DNA of 64,000 nucleotides, taken from NCBI RefSeq assembly GCF_000719975.1, contig NZ_JOIJ01000010.1:124001-188000 (forward strand), written 5' to 3'. How positions within the stretch are numbered: position 1 is the first letter of the stretch; every line of letters begins with the position of its first letter. A model generated the notes under the pieces. It worked only from the letters and a program-made list of their open reading frames with translations, was not told the origin of the DNA and searched no databases. The position numbers were made by a program, and so were the translations under genes. Positions 18,252 to 28,555 of the stretch are shown in pieces. This DNA is from Prauserella rugosa. GTDB lineage: Bacteria > Actinomycetota > Actinomycetes > Mycobacteriales > Pseudonocardiaceae.

Positions 18252-18839
18252 TCAGGCTTCGTCCTTCTTCTCGGACTCGGCCTTGTCGTCGGCCTGCTCG
18301 TCCGACTCGGCGGCCGGGCTGTCGGCCGAGTCGGCGCTGTCAGCCGAGTCAGCGCTGTCCGCGGAGTCGGCGGAGTCCGCGGACTCTGCGCTCTCCGCGC
18401 TCTCGGCGGCCTTCTCCTCGGTGGCCTTCTCGTCGGCCGCGAACTTGGTGCCGCGAGCCTTCTCGGCCTCCGACGTCACGGTCTTCTCCGCCACCAGCTC
18501 GATGACCGCCATCGGGGCGTTGTCGCCCTTGCGCGGCAGCGTCTTGGTGATGCGGACGTAGCCACCGTTGCGGTCGGAGAAGTGCGGGCCGATCTCGTCG
18601 ATCAGCTTGTGCACGACGTCCTTGTCGCGGATGGTCCGCATGATCTGACGCCGGTTGTGCACGTCGCCGCGCTTGGCCTTCGTGATCAGCTTCTCCGCGA
18701 GCGGCCGGACACGCCTGGCCTTGGCCTCGGTGGTCGTGATCTTGCCGTGCTCGAACAGCGACGTGGCCAGGTTCGCCAGCATCAGCCGCTCATGCGACGG
18801 CGATCCACCGAGACGGCGTCCCTTGGTGGGGGTGGGCAT
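18252..18839 (-). CDS. rplQ: 50S ribosomal protein L17 (bL17) with SAD-repeat tail
   Basis: Residues 1-~118 are the bL17 core ([36 protein letters not shown]). The remaining ~77 residues form an acidic extension with seven consecutive Ser-Ala-Asp triplets (153-173), preceded by two Ser-Ala-Glu. The tail would be disordered and exposed on the ribosome. The gene is last in the infA-rpoA-rplQ block. Confidence 0.97.
   Translation of the reverse strand: MPTPTKGRRLGGSPSHERLMLANLATSLFEHGKITTTEAKARRVRPLAEKLITKAKRGDVHNRRQIMRTIRDKDVVHKLIDEIGPHFSDRNGGYVRITKTLPRKGDNAPMAVIELVAEKTVTSEAEKARGTKFAADEKATEEKAAESAESAESADSADSADSADSADSADSADSPAAESDEQADDKAESEKKDEA
18321..18401 (-). repeat. 9-bp microsatellite-like repeat encoding (Ser-Ala-Glu/Asp)9 in rplQ
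   Basis: Nine in-frame 9-bp units encode SAE twice and SAD seven times. Synonymous codons vary between units, so this is an older expansion rather than an exact slippage tract. Confidence 0.8.
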
Positions 18840-18916
18840 CGGTTCTCCTCGTTAGCTTCTCAGCTGTCAGACCCGGTGGCCGGCCGCTGGGCGCGACCGG
18901 CCACCGTCGTCGGGTC

Positions 18917-19999
18917 TTACAACTGCTCCGTCTCTGCGTAGTCCTGGCCATCGTCGTGGCCATCGTCGGACAAGCCACCGGGAACGCCGACGGACATGTC
19001 GTCGCCCCAGCCCTCGCCACCGTCGTCGTAGTTGGCGGCCGCGGTCGTCGGGTCGAACCCGGGCGGGCTGTCCTTGAGCGCGAGGCCGAGGCCGACGAGC
19101 TTCATCTTCACCTCGTCGATCGACTTCGCACCGAAGTTGCGGATGTCGAGCAGGTCGGCCTCGCTGCGCGAGACCAGCTCGCCGACCGTGTGAATCCCCT
19201 CGCGCTTGAGGCAGTTGTAGGACCGCACCGTCAGGTCCAGGTCCTCGATCGGCATCGCGTAGGCGGCGATGGTGTCCGCCTCCTGCGGCGACGGGCCGAT
19301 CTCGATGCCCTCCGCGTCGACGTTGAGCTCCCTGGCGAGGCCGAACAGCTCGACGAGCGTCTTGCCCGCCGACGCGACGGCGTCGCGCGGCGTGATCGAC
19401 GGCTTGGTCTCCACGTCCAGGATCAGCTTGTCGAAGTCGGTCCGCTGCTCGACACGCGTGGCCTCGACCTTGTACGTCACCTTCAGCACCGGCGAGTAGA
19501 TCGAGTCGACCGGGATCCGGCCGATCTCGGCACCCGCCTGCTTGTTCTGCAGGGCAGGCACGTAGCCGCGGCCGCGCTCGACGACGAGCTCGACCTCGAG
19601 CTTGCCCTTGTCGTTCAGCCAGGCGATGTGCAGATCCGGGTTGTGCACGGTCACACCGGCCGGCGGGACGATGTCCGCCGCGGTGACCTCACCGGGGCCC
19701 TGCTTGCGCAGGTACATGGTGACGGGCTCGTCCTCCTCGGAGGACACCACGAGCTCCTTGAGGTTCAGGATGATCTCGGTGACATCCTCCTTCACCCCCG
19801 GGACGGTGGTGAACTCGTGCAGGACGCCGTCGATACGGATGCTCGTGACAGCAGCACCCGGGATCGACGACAGCAACGTGCGCCGAAGCGAGTTGCCGAG
19901 CGTGTAGCCGAAGCCCGGCTCGAGCGGCTCGATGGTGAACCGGGACCGGGTCTCGTTGACCGTCTCTTCGCCGAGAGCCGGTCGCTGGGAAATCAGCAC
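18917..19999 (-). CDS. rpoA: RNA polymerase alpha subunit
   Basis: The alpha-NTD has [20 protein letters not shown] and the alpha-CTD has [19 protein letters not shown], which contacts UP elements and activators. GTG at 19997-19999 ([14 protein letters not shown]) with AAGGA upstream gives 360 residues, the normal actinobacterial size; a longer frame to 20032 has no support. The acidic C-terminal tail ends YAETEQL. Confidence 0.96.
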   Translation of the reverse strand: MLISQRPALGEETVNETRSRFTIEPLEPGFGYTLGNSLRRTLLSSIPGAAVTSIRIDGVLHEFTTVPGVKEDVTEIILNLKELVVSSEEDEPVTMYLRKQGPGEVTAADIVPPAGVTVHNPDLHIAWLNDKGKLEVELVVERGRGYVPALQNKQAGAEIGRIPVDSIYSPVLKVTYKVEATRVEQRTDFDKLILDVETKPSITPRDAVASAGKTLVELFGLARELNVDAEGIEIGPSPQEADTIAAYAMPIEDLDLTVRSYNCLKREGIHTVGELVSRSEADLLDIRNFGAKSIDEVKMKLVGLGLALKDSPPGFDPTTAAANYDDGGEGWGDDMSVGVPGGLSDDGHDDGQDYAETEQL

Positions 20000-20090
20000 T
20001 GTTCCTTGTCCTTTCCTGCCGGCGCCCGCCATATGACGCCGAAAGGGGTGGCGGAGCGGCGGCGCGGATCGGCCGCGCCGCCGCCGGCGA

Positions 20091-20696
20091 TCACTTCGAG
20101 TAGAACTCGACGATCAGCTGTTCCTGCACCGGGACCTCGATCTGCGCGCGCTCGGGCAGCTGGTGCACGAGGATGCGCAGCGACGAGGGCACGACCTGCA
20201 GCCAGGCCGGGACGGGGCGCTCGCCGAGCGCCTCCTTCGCGGCCACGAACGGCAGCATCTGCGCCGACTTGGGGCGCACGTCGATGATGTCGAACTTCGA
20301 CACCCGGTAGCTCGGCACGTTCACGTTCTTGCCGTTGACCGTGAAGTGGCCGTGGCTCACGAGCTGACGAGCCTGGCGACGGGTCCGCGCGATGCCTGCG
20401 CGGTACACGACGTTGTCCAGACGCGACTCGCAGATCTGCAGCAGGTTCTCGCCGGTCTTACCGGGCCGCTGGGCGGCCTCTTCGTAGTAGCGGCGGAACT
20501 GGCGCTCGAGCACGCCGTAGGTGTGGCGGGCCTTCTGCTTCTCCTGCAGCTGAAGCAGGTACTCGCTCTCCTTGACCCGGCCGCGGCCGTGCTGGCCCGG
20601 CGGGTAGGGACGACGCTCGAAGGCCTGGTCGCCGCCGATGAGGTCGGTCTTGAGGCGACGCGACAGACGCGTCGCGGGGCCGGTGTAACGAGCCAT
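20091..20696 (-). CDS. rpsD: 30S ribosomal protein S4 (uS4)
   Basis: The protein is 201 residues and begins [19 protein letters not shown]. The S4 RNA-binding domain includes [20 protein letters not shown] and [14 protein letters not shown]. uS4 nucleates 16S folding. No N-terminal Cys4 zinc cluster is present, so it is the zinc-free form. Confidence 0.97.
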   Translation of the reverse strand: MARYTGPATRLSRRLKTDLIGGDQAFERRPYPPGQHGRGRVKESEYLLQLQEKQKARHTYGVLERQFRRYYEEAAQRPGKTGENLLQICESRLDNVVYRAGIARTRRQARQLVSHGHFTVNGKNVNVPSYRVSKFDIIDVRPKSAQMLPFVAAKEALGERPVPAWLQVVPSSLRILVHQLPERAQIEVPVQEQLIVEFYSK

Positions 20697-20719
20697 TTCT
20701 GTTTACTCCTCCCCGTTCC

Positions 20720-21118
20720 TCAGACCCGACGACGCTTCGGCGGGCGGCAGCCGTTGTGCGGCTGCGGGGTCACGTCCTGGATGGTGCCGACCTCGAGGCC
20801 GGCGGCCTGCAGCGAACGGATCGCGGTCTCGCGACCCGAGCCCGGGCCCTTCACGAACACGTCGACCTTCTTCATGCCGTGCTCGGCGGCCTTGCGGGCG
20901 GCGTTCTCGGCGGCCATCTGCGCGGCGAACGGCGTGGACTTACGCGAGCCCTTGAAGCCGACGTGGCCGGACGAGGCCCACGAGATCACCGCACCGTTCG
21001 GGTCGGTGATGGAGATGATCGTGTTGTTGAACGTGCTCTTGATGTGAGCGTGCCCGTGGGCAACATTCTTCTTCTCTTTGCGGCGCACCTTCTTGGCGCC
21101 GCCACTGCGGGGTGGCAT
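20720..21118 (-). CDS. rpsK: 30S ribosomal protein S11 (uS11)
   Basis: ATG at 21116-21118, preceded by AGGAG, starts [20 protein letters not shown]. The 132-residue protein contains [19 protein letters not shown] and ends [11 protein letters not shown], both diagnostic of uS11. An in-frame upstream extension to 21301 is not supported: the start at 21118 has the ribosome-binding site and the family N-terminus. Confidence 0.96.
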   Translation of the reverse strand: MPPRSGGAKKVRRKEKKNVAHGHAHIKSTFNNTIISITDPNGAVISWASSGHVGFKGSRKSTPFAAQMAAENAARKAAEHGMKKVDVFVKGPGSGRETAIRSLQAAGLEVGTIQDVTPQPHNGCRPPKRRRV

Positions 21119-21134
21119 TCGGGTGATCTCCTCG

Positions 21135-21326
21135 TTAGCGCGAGTGCTTCTCGTCGGCGGCCGCGGCGGCTTCCTGGTGTCCGCGCCGGATGATCGTTCC
21201 GGCGTCGGAGTACAGCTCGCGGAGCGCCATCGGACGGGCGTACAGCGACTTCGGCGACGTCGCGTGGTTGCGGCGGGAACCGGTTCCCATCCGCATGGCA
21301 CGCCGCTTCGTGCGTACGACCGTCAT
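21135..21326 (-). CDS. Probable small basic protein (63 codons) between rpsM and rpsK
   Basis: Its ATG (21324-21326) overlaps the rpsM stop as ATGA, the coupling used by many genes in this cluster, and its TAA lies 16 bp before rpsK. About 87% of its codons end in G or C, like the neighbouring genes. The protein starts [20 protein letters not shown], is basic at the front and ends [12 protein letters not shown]. It matches no ribosomal protein I know. Coupling and codon use argue that it is translated; function is unknown. Confidence 0.55.
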   Translation of the reverse strand: MTVVRTKRRAMRMGTGSRRNHATSPKSLYARPMALRELYSDAGTIIRRGHQEAAAAADEKHSR

Positions 21327-21703
21327 CAGCGGCCTGCCTTCTTCTTGCCGGCGACCGTCTTCTTCGGGCCCTTGCGCGTACGCGCGTTGGTCTTGGTGCG
21401 CTGACCGCGGACCGGAAGGCCACGGCGCCAGCGGAGACCCTCGTAGCAGCCGATCTCGATCTTCCGACGGATGTCGGCGTTCACCTCGCGGCGGAGGTCA
21501 CCCTCGACCCTGAAGTTCTCTTCGATGTGGTCACGCAGCTTGACCAGGTCGTCGTCGGCGAGGTCCTTGACCCGGGTGTCCGGGTTCAGGCTCGTCGCGG
21601 CGATGATCTGCTTCGAGCTGGTGCGGCCGATGCCGTAGATGTAGGTCAGCGCGATCTCCAGCCGCTTCTCGCGGGGAAGATCGACGCCAGCGAGTCGTGC
21701 CAT
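21326..21703 (-). CDS. rpsM: 30S ribosomal protein S13 (uS13)
   Basis: The 125-residue protein begins [20 protein letters not shown] and contains [13 protein letters not shown] and [15 protein letters not shown], standard uS13 motifs of the 30S head at the intersubunit bridge. The basic tail is [12 protein letters not shown]. Its stop overlaps the start of the 63-codon ORF. Confidence 0.97.
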   Translation of the reverse strand: MARLAGVDLPREKRLEIALTYIYGIGRTSSKQIIAATSLNPDTRVKDLADDDLVKLRDHIEENFRVEGDLRREVNADIRRKIEIGCYEGLRWRRGLPVRGQRTKTNARTRKGPKKTVAGKKKAGR

Positions 21704-21914
21704 TGGCGCTTGATGCTCCTTCGAGTTCGTCTTCAGGTCTGCTCCCCGACCACTTCCGGGACGACTCGCGTCTCCGCCCGCTCTCGCGAACGGTGTCCCG
21801 GCCCCGGCCTGAAGTCCCGGGGGTCGAACCCGACCGGTGTCACCCGGTTCGAGCAGGTTCGGGGAGGTTGAGGTGTCACAGTGTCAGGTCACTGTCGACA
21901 AGTGACGAGCTGCG

Positions 21915-22028
21915 TCAGCCCTGGCGCTGCTTGTGGCGCAGGTTGTCGCAGATCACCATGATCCGGCCGTGCCGCCGGACGACCTGGCACTTGTCGCAGA
22001 TCTTCTTGACGCTCGGCTTGACCTTCAC
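21915..22028 (-). CDS. rpmJ: 50S ribosomal protein L36 (bL36), zinc-binding form
   Basis: GTG at 22026-22028 starts a 37-residue protein, [14 protein letters not shown], ending [13 protein letters not shown]. Cys11, Cys14, Cys27 and His32 form the zinc ribbon of the C+ type. It lies between infA and rpsM, its usual place. The 211-bp gap to rpsM contains GTCAC/GTGAC inverted motifs but no clear promoter. Confidence 0.96.
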   Translation of the reverse strand: MKVKPSVKKICDKCQVVRRHGRIMVICDNLRHKQRQG

Positions 22029-22108
22029 GTCTCCTGCTTTCGTCGTGTCGAATAACCGTGTGCCCTAGCGGACTAGGACGCCGCAGGTATCCGCCACGCT
22101 CTCCGTGA

Positions 22109-22330
22109 TCACTTGTAGCGGTAGACGATGCGACCACGAGACAGGTCGTAGGGCGAGAGCTCCACGACCACCTTGTCTTCAGGCAGGATGCGGATGTAGT
22201 GCTGCCGCATCTTGCCGCTGATGTGGGCCAGGACCTTGTGGCCGTTCTCCAACTCGACGCGGAACATCGCGTTGGGGAGCGGCTCGATCACGCGGCCTTC
22301 TACCTCAATGGCCCCGTCTTTCTTCGCCAT
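22109..22330 (-). CDS. infA: Translation initiation factor IF-1
   Basis: The 73-residue S1/OB-fold protein begins [20 protein letters not shown] and ends [10 protein letters not shown], as in other actinobacteria. IF-1 binds the 30S A-site during initiation. It is first in the infA-rpmJ-rpsM-rpsK-rpsD-rpoA-rplQ group, and a 227-bp gap with a candidate promoter separates it from map. Confidence 0.97.
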   Translation of the reverse strand: MAKKDGAIEVEGRVIEPLPNAMFRVELENGHKVLAHISGKMRQHYIRILPEDKVVVELSPYDLSRGRIVYRYK

Positions 22331-22496
22331 GTACTCCGCAATTCGTGATTGGTTGAGCGGTGCTTACCTGGACTGGCGCACACGCCTCACCGATTCCGAC
22401 ACGCGGTCAGACCGCAGGGAGTCGCGAAACCGAAACTCCGCTACCTGCCGTGACCAGGTGCCCCAGGAATCGGCGTGGAAGGCACGCCAGCTAGAC

Positions 22497-22526
22497 AGTT
22501 TACGCACCCCGTGTCACGACTCCCAA
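22497..22526 (-). promoter_or_regulatory. Candidate infA operon promoter
   Basis: On the minus strand, TTGGGA (521-526 of this kilobase) and TAAACT (497-502) lie 18 bp apart, giving a leader of about 160 nt before infA. The spacing and -10 fit a housekeeping sigma-70-type promoter. Confidence 0.4.
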
Positions 22527-22557
22527 ACCGGGGCCGCTTGTGGTAGATGCGGAGCGC

Positions 22558-23388
22558 TCAGGAGGCCTGCTGCTCGGGTGCCGTGAGCACCCAGGGGCCG
22601 TCCTCGGTGACCGCGACGGTGTGCTCCCAGTGCGCGGCGCGGGACCCGTCGTCGGTGATGACCGTCCACCCGTCGTCGAGCTCGACGGTGTCGCCCGAAC
22701 CACCGGTGAGCATCGGCTCGATCGCCAGGGTGACGCCCGGCCGCAGCTCAGGGCCGCGTCCCGGCTTGCCGACGTTCGGCAGGAACGGCTCCATGTGCAT
22801 CTCGCGGCCGATGCCGTGTCCGCCGTACTCCTCGATCATGCCGTAGTCGACGCCGTCCTCGAGGCTCCTGCCCAGTGCCTCGGTCTCGATGGCGTGCGAG
22901 ATGTCGGTCAGCCTCGCGCCCGCCACCGCGGCGTCGATCCCGGCCTGCATCGCCGACCTCGTCGCGGCCGACAGCTTCCGGTCGGGCTCCCTCACGTCCC
23001 CGACACAGATCGTGACCGCCGAATCGCCGTGCCAGCCCTCGAGGATGGCCCCGCAGTCCACCGACAACAGGTCGCCGTCCGCGAGGACCAGCTCCGCCGA
23101 CGGGATGCCGTGCACGATCTGGTCGTTGACCGACGCGCAGATCGATCCGGGAAAGCCGTGGTAGCCCTTGAACGAGGGCACGGCGTCGGCATCCCTGATG
23201 AGTTGTTCGGCCAACGCGTCCAGTTCGAGCGTGCTCACCCCGGGCTTGGCCGCCTCGGTGACGGCGGCGAGCGTCCGGGACACGATCAGCCCCGCCGCAC
23301 GCATGGCTTCGAGCTCACCACGCGACTTGGCTGGGATCGAACCGCCGCGGCGAACCCACCGCGGCATACGCAGGCCGAGCAGATTCAC
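22558..23388 (-). CDS. map: Type I methionine aminopeptidase
   Basis: The 276-residue cytosolic enzyme removes initiator Met. Metal ligands are visible in [20 protein letters not shown] (two Asp), [10 protein letters not shown] (His), AIEPML (Glu) and the final HWEHTVAV (Glu). The GTG start at 23386-23388 overlaps the adk stop (GTGA). An ATG eight codons later (MPRWVRRGG) is an alternative. The order secY-adk-map-infA is the conserved arrangement. Confidence 0.95.
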   Translation of the reverse strand: MNLLGLRMPRWVRRGGSIPAKSRGELEAMRAAGLIVSRTLAAVTEAAKPGVSTLELDALAEQLIRDADAVPSFKGYHGFPGSICASVNDQIVHGIPSAELVLADGDLLSVDCGAILEGWHGDSAVTICVGDVREPDRKLSAATRSAMQAGIDAAVAGARLTDISHAIETEALGRSLEDGVDYGMIEEYGGHGIGREMHMEPFLPNVGKPGRGPELRPGVTLAIEPMLTGGSGDTVELDDGWTVITDDGSRAAHWEHTVAVTEDGPWVLTAPEQQAS

Positions 23389-23939
23389 GAGTTCTTGCCG
23401 AGCCCGTCCAGCACACGCTGCGAGACCTCGTCGACCTCGCCGACACCGTCGACGGTTACGAGGATGTCCGCGTAGTACTCCAGCAGCGGCGCGGTCTCCT
23501 GACGGTAGACCTCCTGGCGGCGACGGATGACGTCCTCGGTGTCGTCACTGCGGCCGCGGGCCAGCAGGCGCTCCACCAGCTCGTCCTCGCTGACCTTCAG
23601 CTCGATCACGCCGTCGAGCGCCGTGTTCTGCGCGGCCAGCATGTCGCCGAGCTCGTCGGCCTGCTTCGTGTTGCGGGGGAAGCCGTCCAGCAGGAACCCG
23701 GCCTTGGCGTCCGGCTCCTCCAGCCGCTCGCGCACCATCTCGTTGGTCACGGAGTCGGGCACGAGCTCGCCGGCGTCCATGTACCGCTTGGCCTCCTGGC
23801 CCAGCGGCGTCTCGTTGCCCACGTGGGCGCGGAACAGATCACCTGTCGAGATGTGCGGAACGCCGAGCCGCTCGGAGAGAGCGACGGCCTGCGTTCCCTT
23901 GCCCGCTCCGGGAGGACCAACAAGGAGCACACGCGTCAT
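23385..23939 (-). CDS. adk: Adenylate kinase
   Basis: The 184-residue enzyme catalyses 2 ADP = ATP + AMP. It shows P-loop GPPGAGKGT (8-16), AMP-site [10 protein letters not shown] and GFPRN. The LID is short ([14 protein letters not shown]) and lacks the zinc cysteines, as in other actinobacteria. The ATG overlaps the secY stop (ATGA), indicating coupling. Confidence 0.97.
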   Translation of the reverse strand: MTRVLLVGPPGAGKGTQAVALSERLGVPHISTGDLFRAHVGNETPLGQEAKRYMDAGELVPDSVTNEMVRERLEEPDAKAGFLLDGFPRNTKQADELGDMLAAQNTALDGVIELKVSEDELVERLLARGRSDDTEDVIRRRQEVYRQETAPLLEYYADILVTVDGVGEVDEVSQRVLDGLGKNS

Positions 23940-25243
23940 CGGAGGAACCCTTCGTAGTTGCGCTGCATGAGCTGGCTTTCGATCTGCTTCACAGTGTCCA
24001 GTCCGACACCGACCATGATCAGGACCGCCGTTCCGCCGAACGGGAAGTTCTGGTTCTGACCTTCACCGGTGATGGACAGGAAGAAGTTCGGCAGGATTGC
24101 CACGATGCCAAGGTAGATCGAGCCCGGCAACGTGATCCTGCTCAGCACGAAGCGCAAGTACTCGGCGGTCGGCCTGCCCGGACGGATACCCGGGATGAAG
24201 CCGCCGAACTTCTTCATCTCCTCGGCGCGATCGTCAACGTTGAAGGTGATCGTGATGTAGAAGTACGTGAAGAAGATGATCAGGGCGAAGTACAGGATGA
24301 TGTGCACCCAGCTGCCCTGGTCACTGACGTACGTCTGGACGAAGCGCTGGAAACCCGACGCATTGTTCGGGTCTCCGATCATGTTGCTCAGCAGGTCCGG
24401 CAGGTACAGCAGCGACGAACCGAAGATGACCGGGATCACACCCGCCTGGTTGACCTTGATCGGCAGGTAGGTCGAGGTGCCGCCGTACATGCGACGGCCC
24501 ACCATCCGCTTCGCGTACTGCACCGGGATCCGGCGCTGGCCCTGCTCGACGAAGATGACGCTCGCGATGATCAGCAGTGCCAGCAGGCAGACGAAGGCGA
24601 ACACGACAGGCGTGTTCTGGCTGAGGATGTTCGCACCCTCTGCCGGGATCTGGGCGGCGATGTTCAGGAAGATCAGCAGCGACATGCCGTTGCCGATGCC
24701 GCGCTCGGTGATGAGCTCGCCCATCCACATCATCACCGCGGTGCCCGCGGTCATCGTCAGCACCGTCAGCGCCATGGCGACGACGCTGTTGTCCGGGAAG
24801 ATCTGCTCGGTGCAGTTCGGGAACATCCCGCCGCGCTCTGCCAGCGCGATGACGCCGGTGGCCTGCAGGATCGCCAGCGCGATCGTCAGGTACCGCGTGT
24901 ACTGCGTGAGCTTGCTCTGACCGGACTGGCCCTCCTTCTTCAGCTCCTCGAAGTGCGGGATGACCACCGTGAGCAGCTGCACGATGATGCTCGCCGTGAT
25001 GTACGGCATGATGCCCGTCGCGAAGATGGAGAGCTGGAGTAGCGCACCACCGCTGAACAGGTTCAGCAGGGAGTAGAAGCTCTGCGTCTCGACCTGCGCC
25101 TGACAAGCCTGCACGCTGTTGTACGACACGCCAGGCGCTGGGATGACCGCGCCGAGTCGGTACACGGCGACGATCATCAACGTGAACAGGATCTTCTTGC
25201 GCAGGTCCGGCGTGGCGAGAGCCGAGCGGAAGGCGCTGAGCAC
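23936..25243 (-). CDS. secY: Preprotein translocase subunit SecY
   Basis: The 435-residue, ten-helix channel protein starts at GTG 25241-25243 ([20 protein letters not shown]), with GAGGAGG 8 nt upstream. The frame is open to 25363, but that extension has no ribosome-binding site and no family match. [20 protein letters not shown] marks the cytosolic loop used by SecA and the ribosome. It is first of the secY-adk-map group. Confidence 0.96.
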   Translation of the reverse strand: MLSAFRSALATPDLRKKILFTLMIVAVYRLGAVIPAPGVSYNSVQACQAQVETQSFYSLLNLFSGGALLQLSIFATGIMPYITASIIVQLLTVVIPHFEELKKEGQSGQSKLTQYTRYLTIALAILQATGVIALAERGGMFPNCTEQIFPDNSVVAMALTVLTMTAGTAVMMWMGELITERGIGNGMSLLIFLNIAAQIPAEGANILSQNTPVVFAFVCLLALLIIASVIFVEQGQRRIPVQYAKRMVGRRMYGGTSTYLPIKVNQAGVIPVIFGSSLLYLPDLLSNMIGDPNNASGFQRFVQTYVSDQGSWVHIILYFALIIFFTYFYITITFNVDDRAEEMKKFGGFIPGIRPGRPTAEYLRFVLSRITLPGSIYLGIVAILPNFFLSITGEGQNQNFPFGGTAVLIMVGVGLDTVKQIESQLMQRNYEGFLR

Positions 25244-25499
25244 GCGGGGGACCTCCTCGACGTCGCCGGACGTGCCGGCGATCGGCTTGGCCGACGGTCT
25301 TTCTCCGCCGACGGGACAACTCAACTTCGCTGGCGGGCTGGGCCAGACAGCGCCCGAGCACACACGGGTGCCCCAAGCGCGTCGTCGACTCTAACAGCCG
25401 TCGCAGCTGGCAATTCAGCGAGTTGCCCAAGTGACCACAGGCTACCTACCTAAGTCGCACGGGCTTCACAGCGGGGTTACAGCCGTGGGCCCGGAGGAA

Positions 25500-25552
25500 G
25501 CTCCCAAGGGCCCCATAGTTGCGTTCAACGCGACCATAGGGCCCTCGGGAGC
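25500..25552. repeat. 53-bp imperfect palindrome related to that at 17290
   Basis: Centred on 25526, the arms pair over 26 positions with four mismatches. It shares GGGCCCCAT-GTTGCGTT-AACGC-ACCAT-GGGCCCTCGGG with the palindrome near truA. It lies between the secY start and the rplO terminator. Confidence 0.8.
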
Positions 25553-25567
25553 ACCTGAACGCACAAC

Positions 25568-25607
25568 GACCGCGGCCCGTCCGGTGGGTACCGGACGGGC
25601 CGCGGTC
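25568..25607 (-). terminator. Terminator of the rplO-ending spc operon
   Basis: Perfect arms GACCGCGGCCCGTCCGG (25568-25584) and its complement (25591-25607) surround a 6-nt loop, 23 bp downstream of the rplO stop. The rest of the 386-bp gap to secY (25244-25629) holds the palindrome at 25500 and, presumably, an unlocated secY promoter. Confidence 0.8.
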
Positions 25608-25629
25608 GGTTCTGGCTGCTCGCGGAGCG

Positions 25630-26073
25630 TCAGAGCGTGGTGGCCGAGCCACCCGCTGCCTCGAGCTTCTCCTTCGCGCTCTTGGAGAACGCGTCGGCGG
25701 AGACCTCGAGCTTGACGCCCTCGACGTCGCCGTTGCCGAGAACCTTGACCAGGTGGCCCTTGCGGACGAGGCCCTTCTCGACGAGCTCGTCCTTGCCGAC
25801 CTTGCCGCCGTCGGCGAACACGCGAGCGATGTCGCCCACGTTCACCGGCTGGTACTCGGTACGGAAGCGGTTCTTGAAGCCACGGAGCTTCGGAAGCCGC
25901 ATCTGGATGGGCATCTGCCCACCCTCGAAGCCGGCGGGCACGTTCTTCCGGGCCTTGGTGCCCTTCGTACCGCGACCGGCGGTCTTGCCCTTGGAACCCT
26001 CACCACGGCCGACGCGGATCTTGTCGCGCTTGGCGCCGGGTGCGGGCTTCAGGTCATGGATCTTGATGGTCAT
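25630..26073 (-). CDS. rplO: 50S ribosomal protein L15 (uL15)
   Basis: The 147-residue protein begins [20 protein letters not shown] and has the Gly-rich [17 protein letters not shown] and [16 protein letters not shown] of uL15. The ATG overlaps the rpmD stop (ATGA). It is last in the spc operon and followed by a strong hairpin. Confidence 0.97.
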   Translation of the reverse strand: MTIKIHDLKPAPGAKRDKIRVGRGEGSKGKTAGRGTKGTKARKNVPAGFEGGQMPIQMRLPKLRGFKNRFRTEYQPVNVGDIARVFADGGKVGKDELVEKGLVRKGHLVKVLGNGDVEGVKLEVSADAFSKSAKEKLEAAGGSATTL

Positions 26074-26255
26074 GACTTGACCTCCTCCACGCTCACCAGG
26101 TGCCGCACCGTGTGGACCAGACCGCGAACGTCGGGGGTGTCCTCACGGACCACGGACTGACGGATCTTCCGCAGTCCCAGGGTACGCAAGGTGTCCCGGT
26201 GGCTCTGCCGCGTCCCGATCGTGCTCTTGATCTGGGTGACCTTCAGCTGCGCCAT
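26070..26255 (-). CDS. rpmD: 50S ribosomal protein L30 (uL30)
   Basis: ATG at 26253-26255 gives 61 residues beginning [20 protein letters not shown], with [16 protein letters not shown], the uL30 core. It is coupled to rplO and starts 2 bp after the rpsE stop. Confidence 0.96.
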   Translation of the reverse strand: MAQLKVTQIKSTIGTRQSHRDTLRTLGLRKIRQSVVREDTPDVRGLVHTVRHLVSVEEVKS

Positions 26256-26256
26256 G

Positions 26257-26898
26257 TCAGGCCTCCTGTCCCGCACGCTGGCGCAGCATGCGCGCCGGCG
26301 CGACGTCCTCGAGCGGCAGACCGCGACGGGCCGCCACCTCCTCCGGACGGGACAGGCCCTTCAGCGCGGCCACGGTCGCGTGCACGATGTTGATCGCGTT
26401 GTCGCTGCCGAGCGACTTGGACAGCACGTCGTGCACACCCGCGCACTCCAGCACGGCACGCACCGGGCCACCGGCGATGACACCGGTACCGGCGCTGGCC
26501 GGACGGAGCAGCACCACACCGGCGGCTTCCTCACCCTGCACCGGGTGCGGAATGGTGCCTGCGATGCGGGGCACGCGGAAGAAGTTCTTCTTGGCCTCCT
26601 CGACGCCCTTGGCGATCGCCGCGGGCACCTCCTTGGCCTTGCCGTAGCCGACGCCGACCTGACCGTCGCCGTCACCGACCACGACCAGAGCGGTGAAGCT
26701 GAAGCGACGACCACCCTTGACGACCTTGGCCACGCGGTTGATCGCTACAACGCGCTCGAGGTGCGGGTTCTTGTCCTGGGCCGCCCCGCCACGGCCACCG
26801 TCACGACGGTCCCTGCGGTCCCGGCCGCCACCGCGCTCGCGGTTCTGCTGCTCGCCGGGTCCGCCCTGGCCGCCGGATTGCCGCGTACGTCCCGGCAT
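26257..26898 (-). CDS. rpsE: 30S ribosomal protein S5 (uS5)
   Basis: ATG at 26896-26898 ([11 protein letters not shown]) gives 213 residues. The first ~45 are an Arg/Gly/Asp-rich extension with [13 protein letters not shown]. The double-stranded-RNA-binding core starts [17 protein letters not shown] and includes [12 protein letters not shown]. uS5 affects decoding fidelity. Confidence 0.96.
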   Translation of the reverse strand: MPGRTRQSGGQGGPGEQQNRERGGGRDRRDRRDGGRGGAAQDKNPHLERVVAINRVAKVVKGGRRFSFTALVVVGDGDGQVGVGYGKAKEVPAAIAKGVEEAKKNFFRVPRIAGTIPHPVQGEEAAGVVLLRPASAGTGVIAGGPVRAVLECAGVHDVLSKSLGSDNAINIVHATVAALKGLSRPEEVAARRGLPLEDVAPARMLRQRAGQEA

Positions 26899-26932
26899 CA
26901 GGCGTTCCTTCCGTTCTCGAACTTGCTCACCA

Positions 26933-27331
26933 TCAGAATTCCAACCCCGCTTCGCGAGCGGCGTCGGCCAGCGCCGCGATCCGGCCGTGGTAGGCGTTGC
27001 CGCCCCGGTCGAACACCGCGGACTCGACACCCGCGCTCTTGGCGCGGGAGGCCACCAGTTCGCCGACCTTGGCGGCCTTGGCCTTCTTGTCGCCCTCGAC
27101 GGCGGCCACGTCGGCCTCGAGCGTCGACGCAGCAGCCAGCGTGTGGCCCGCGACGTCGTCGATCAGCTGCACGTAGATGTGCCGGGAGGAGCGCTTCACC
27201 GACAGCCGCGGACGCTCCGCGGTGCCGAAGATCTTCTTGCGCAGCCGGTTGTGCCTGCGAGCCTTGCTCACGCGGCGACGGGTCGAGACGTCCTTGCCGA
27301 TCGGCCTGCGCTTCGTAACCGTTTCGCTCAT
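26933..27331 (-). CDS. rplR: 50S ribosomal protein L18 (uL18)
   Basis: ATG at 27329-27331 gives 132 residues ([20 protein letters not shown]). A GTG two codons upstream overlaps the rplF stop and could be used instead. [18 protein letters not shown] and [20 protein letters not shown] identify uL18, which binds 5S rRNA with uL5. Confidence 0.95.
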   Translation of the reverse strand: MSETVTKRRPIGKDVSTRRRVSKARRHNRLRKKIFGTAERPRLSVKRSSRHIYVQLIDDVAGHTLAAASTLEADVAAVEGDKKAKAAKVGELVASRAKSAGVESAVFDRGGNAYHGRIAALADAAREAGLEF

Positions 27332-27333
27332 GA

Positions 27334-27873
27334 TCACTTACCCGTCTTTCCGACCTTGCGACGGATGCGCTCACCCTCGTAACGCAGGCCCTTGCCCTTG
27401 TAGGGGTCAGGACGCCGCAGCTTGCGGATGACCGCAGCGGTCTGGCCGACCTTCTGCTTGTCGATGCCGGCCACCGAGAACTTCGTCGGGCTCTCCACGT
27501 TGAACGTGATGCCCTCCGGAGCCTTGATCAGAACCGGGTGGCTGTAGCCGAGGGCGAACTCGAGGTCCGAGCCCTTGGCCTGCACGCGGTAACCGACCCC
27601 GTGGATCTCCATCTTCTTCTCGTAGCCCTCGCTGACGCCGACGACCAGGTTGTTCACCAGCGTCCGCGTGAGGCCGTGCAGGGCACGGCTCTCGCGCTCG
27701 TCGTCCGGGCGCTTGACCAGCAGCGCGCCGTCCTCATCGCGCTCGACCGTGATCGGCTCGGGCACCGTGTGCTCGAGGGTGCCCTTCGGGCCCTTGACCG
27801 ACACGTGCTGGCCGTCGATGTTCACCTCGACCCCGGAGGGGACGGTGATCGGCAGCTTCCCAATGCGTGACAT
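27334..27873 (-). CDS. rplF: 50S ribosomal protein L6 (uL6)
   Basis: ATG at 27871-27873 gives 179 residues ([20 protein letters not shown]) with [10 protein letters not shown] and the C-terminal [16 protein letters not shown]. uL6 lies near the factor-binding site. The longer open frame upstream overlaps rpsH and is not coding. Confidence 0.97.
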   Translation of the reverse strand: MSRIGKLPITVPSGVEVNIDGQHVSVKGPKGTLEHTVPEPITVERDEDGALLVKRPDDERESRALHGLTRTLVNNLVVGVSEGYEKKMEIHGVGYRVQAKGSDLEFALGYSHPVLIKAPEGITFNVESPTKFSVAGIDKQKVGQTAAVIRKLRRPDPYKGKGLRYEGERIRRKVGKTGK

Positions 27874-27889
27874 TGCCTTGTCCCCTCCC

Positions 27890-28288
27890 TTACCAGACGT
27901 AGGCGAGGACTTCGCCGCCCACGCCGTTGCGCATGGCCTGACGGTCGGTCTGGAGGCCGGCCGACGTCGAGATGATCGCGACGCCGAGGCCACCGAGAAC
28001 CTTCGGCAGGTTGTTGGATTTCGCGTACACACGCAGACCCGGCTTCGACACGCGGCGGAGGCCGGCGATGCTGCGCTCACGGTTCGGACCGAACTTGAGC
28101 TGCACGACGAGGTTCTTGTGCTTCTCGCCGGGCTCGGTGCGGTAGTCCGCGATGTAACCCTCACGCTTGAGGATCTCGGAGATGTTCTCCTTGATCTTCG
28201 AGTGCGGGAGCGTCACCTCGTCGTGGTGCGCCGAGTTCGCGTTCCGCAGACGTGTCAGAAAGTCTGCGATCGGGTCGGTCATCGTCAT
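27890..28288 (-). CDS. rpsH: 30S ribosomal protein S8 (uS8)
   Basis: The 132-residue protein begins [20 protein letters not shown] and ends [15 protein letters not shown], the conserved uS8 tail that binds 16S helix 21. ATG at 28286-28288 is preceded by GAAAGG. Confidence 0.97.
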   Translation of the reverse strand: MTMTDPIADFLTRLRNANSAHHDEVTLPHSKIKENISEILKREGYIADYRTEPGEKHKNLVVQLKFGPNRERSIAGLRRVSKPGLRVYAKSNNLPKVLGGLGVAIISTSAGLQTDRQAMRNGVGGEVLAYVW

Positions 28289-28366
28289 GGTGACCTGTCA
28301 ACCTTTCTCGCCCTGGTTCCCCGGCTGTCCGGGGCCTGTGGCGAAGTGGGAGTTATCGGGGCGCCT

Positions 28367-28552
28367 TCACCAGCTCGACTTGCTCACGCCGGGCAGCTGC
28401 CCCGCGTGCGCCATGTCCCGCAGGCAGATGCGGCAGAGGCCGAACTTGCGGTACACCGAGTGCGGCCGGCCGCAGCGCTGGCAACGGGTGTAGGCACGCA
28501 CCTTGAACTTCGGCTTCCGGGCGGCCTTGGCGATGAGTGCTTTCTTGGCCAT
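28367..28552 (-). CDS. rpsN: 30S ribosomal protein S14 type Z, zinc-binding
   Basis: The 61-residue short S14 ([20 protein letters not shown]) has CQRC and CRIC pairs forming a zinc knuckle, and PGVSKSSW at the end. This is the zinc-rich form; a zinc-free paralogue often exists elsewhere in actinobacteria but not in this window. Confidence 0.97.
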   Translation of the reverse strand: MAKKALIAKAARKPKFKVRAYTRCQRCGRPHSVYRKFGLCRICLRDMAHAGQLPGVSKSSW

Positions 28553-28555
28553 TGC

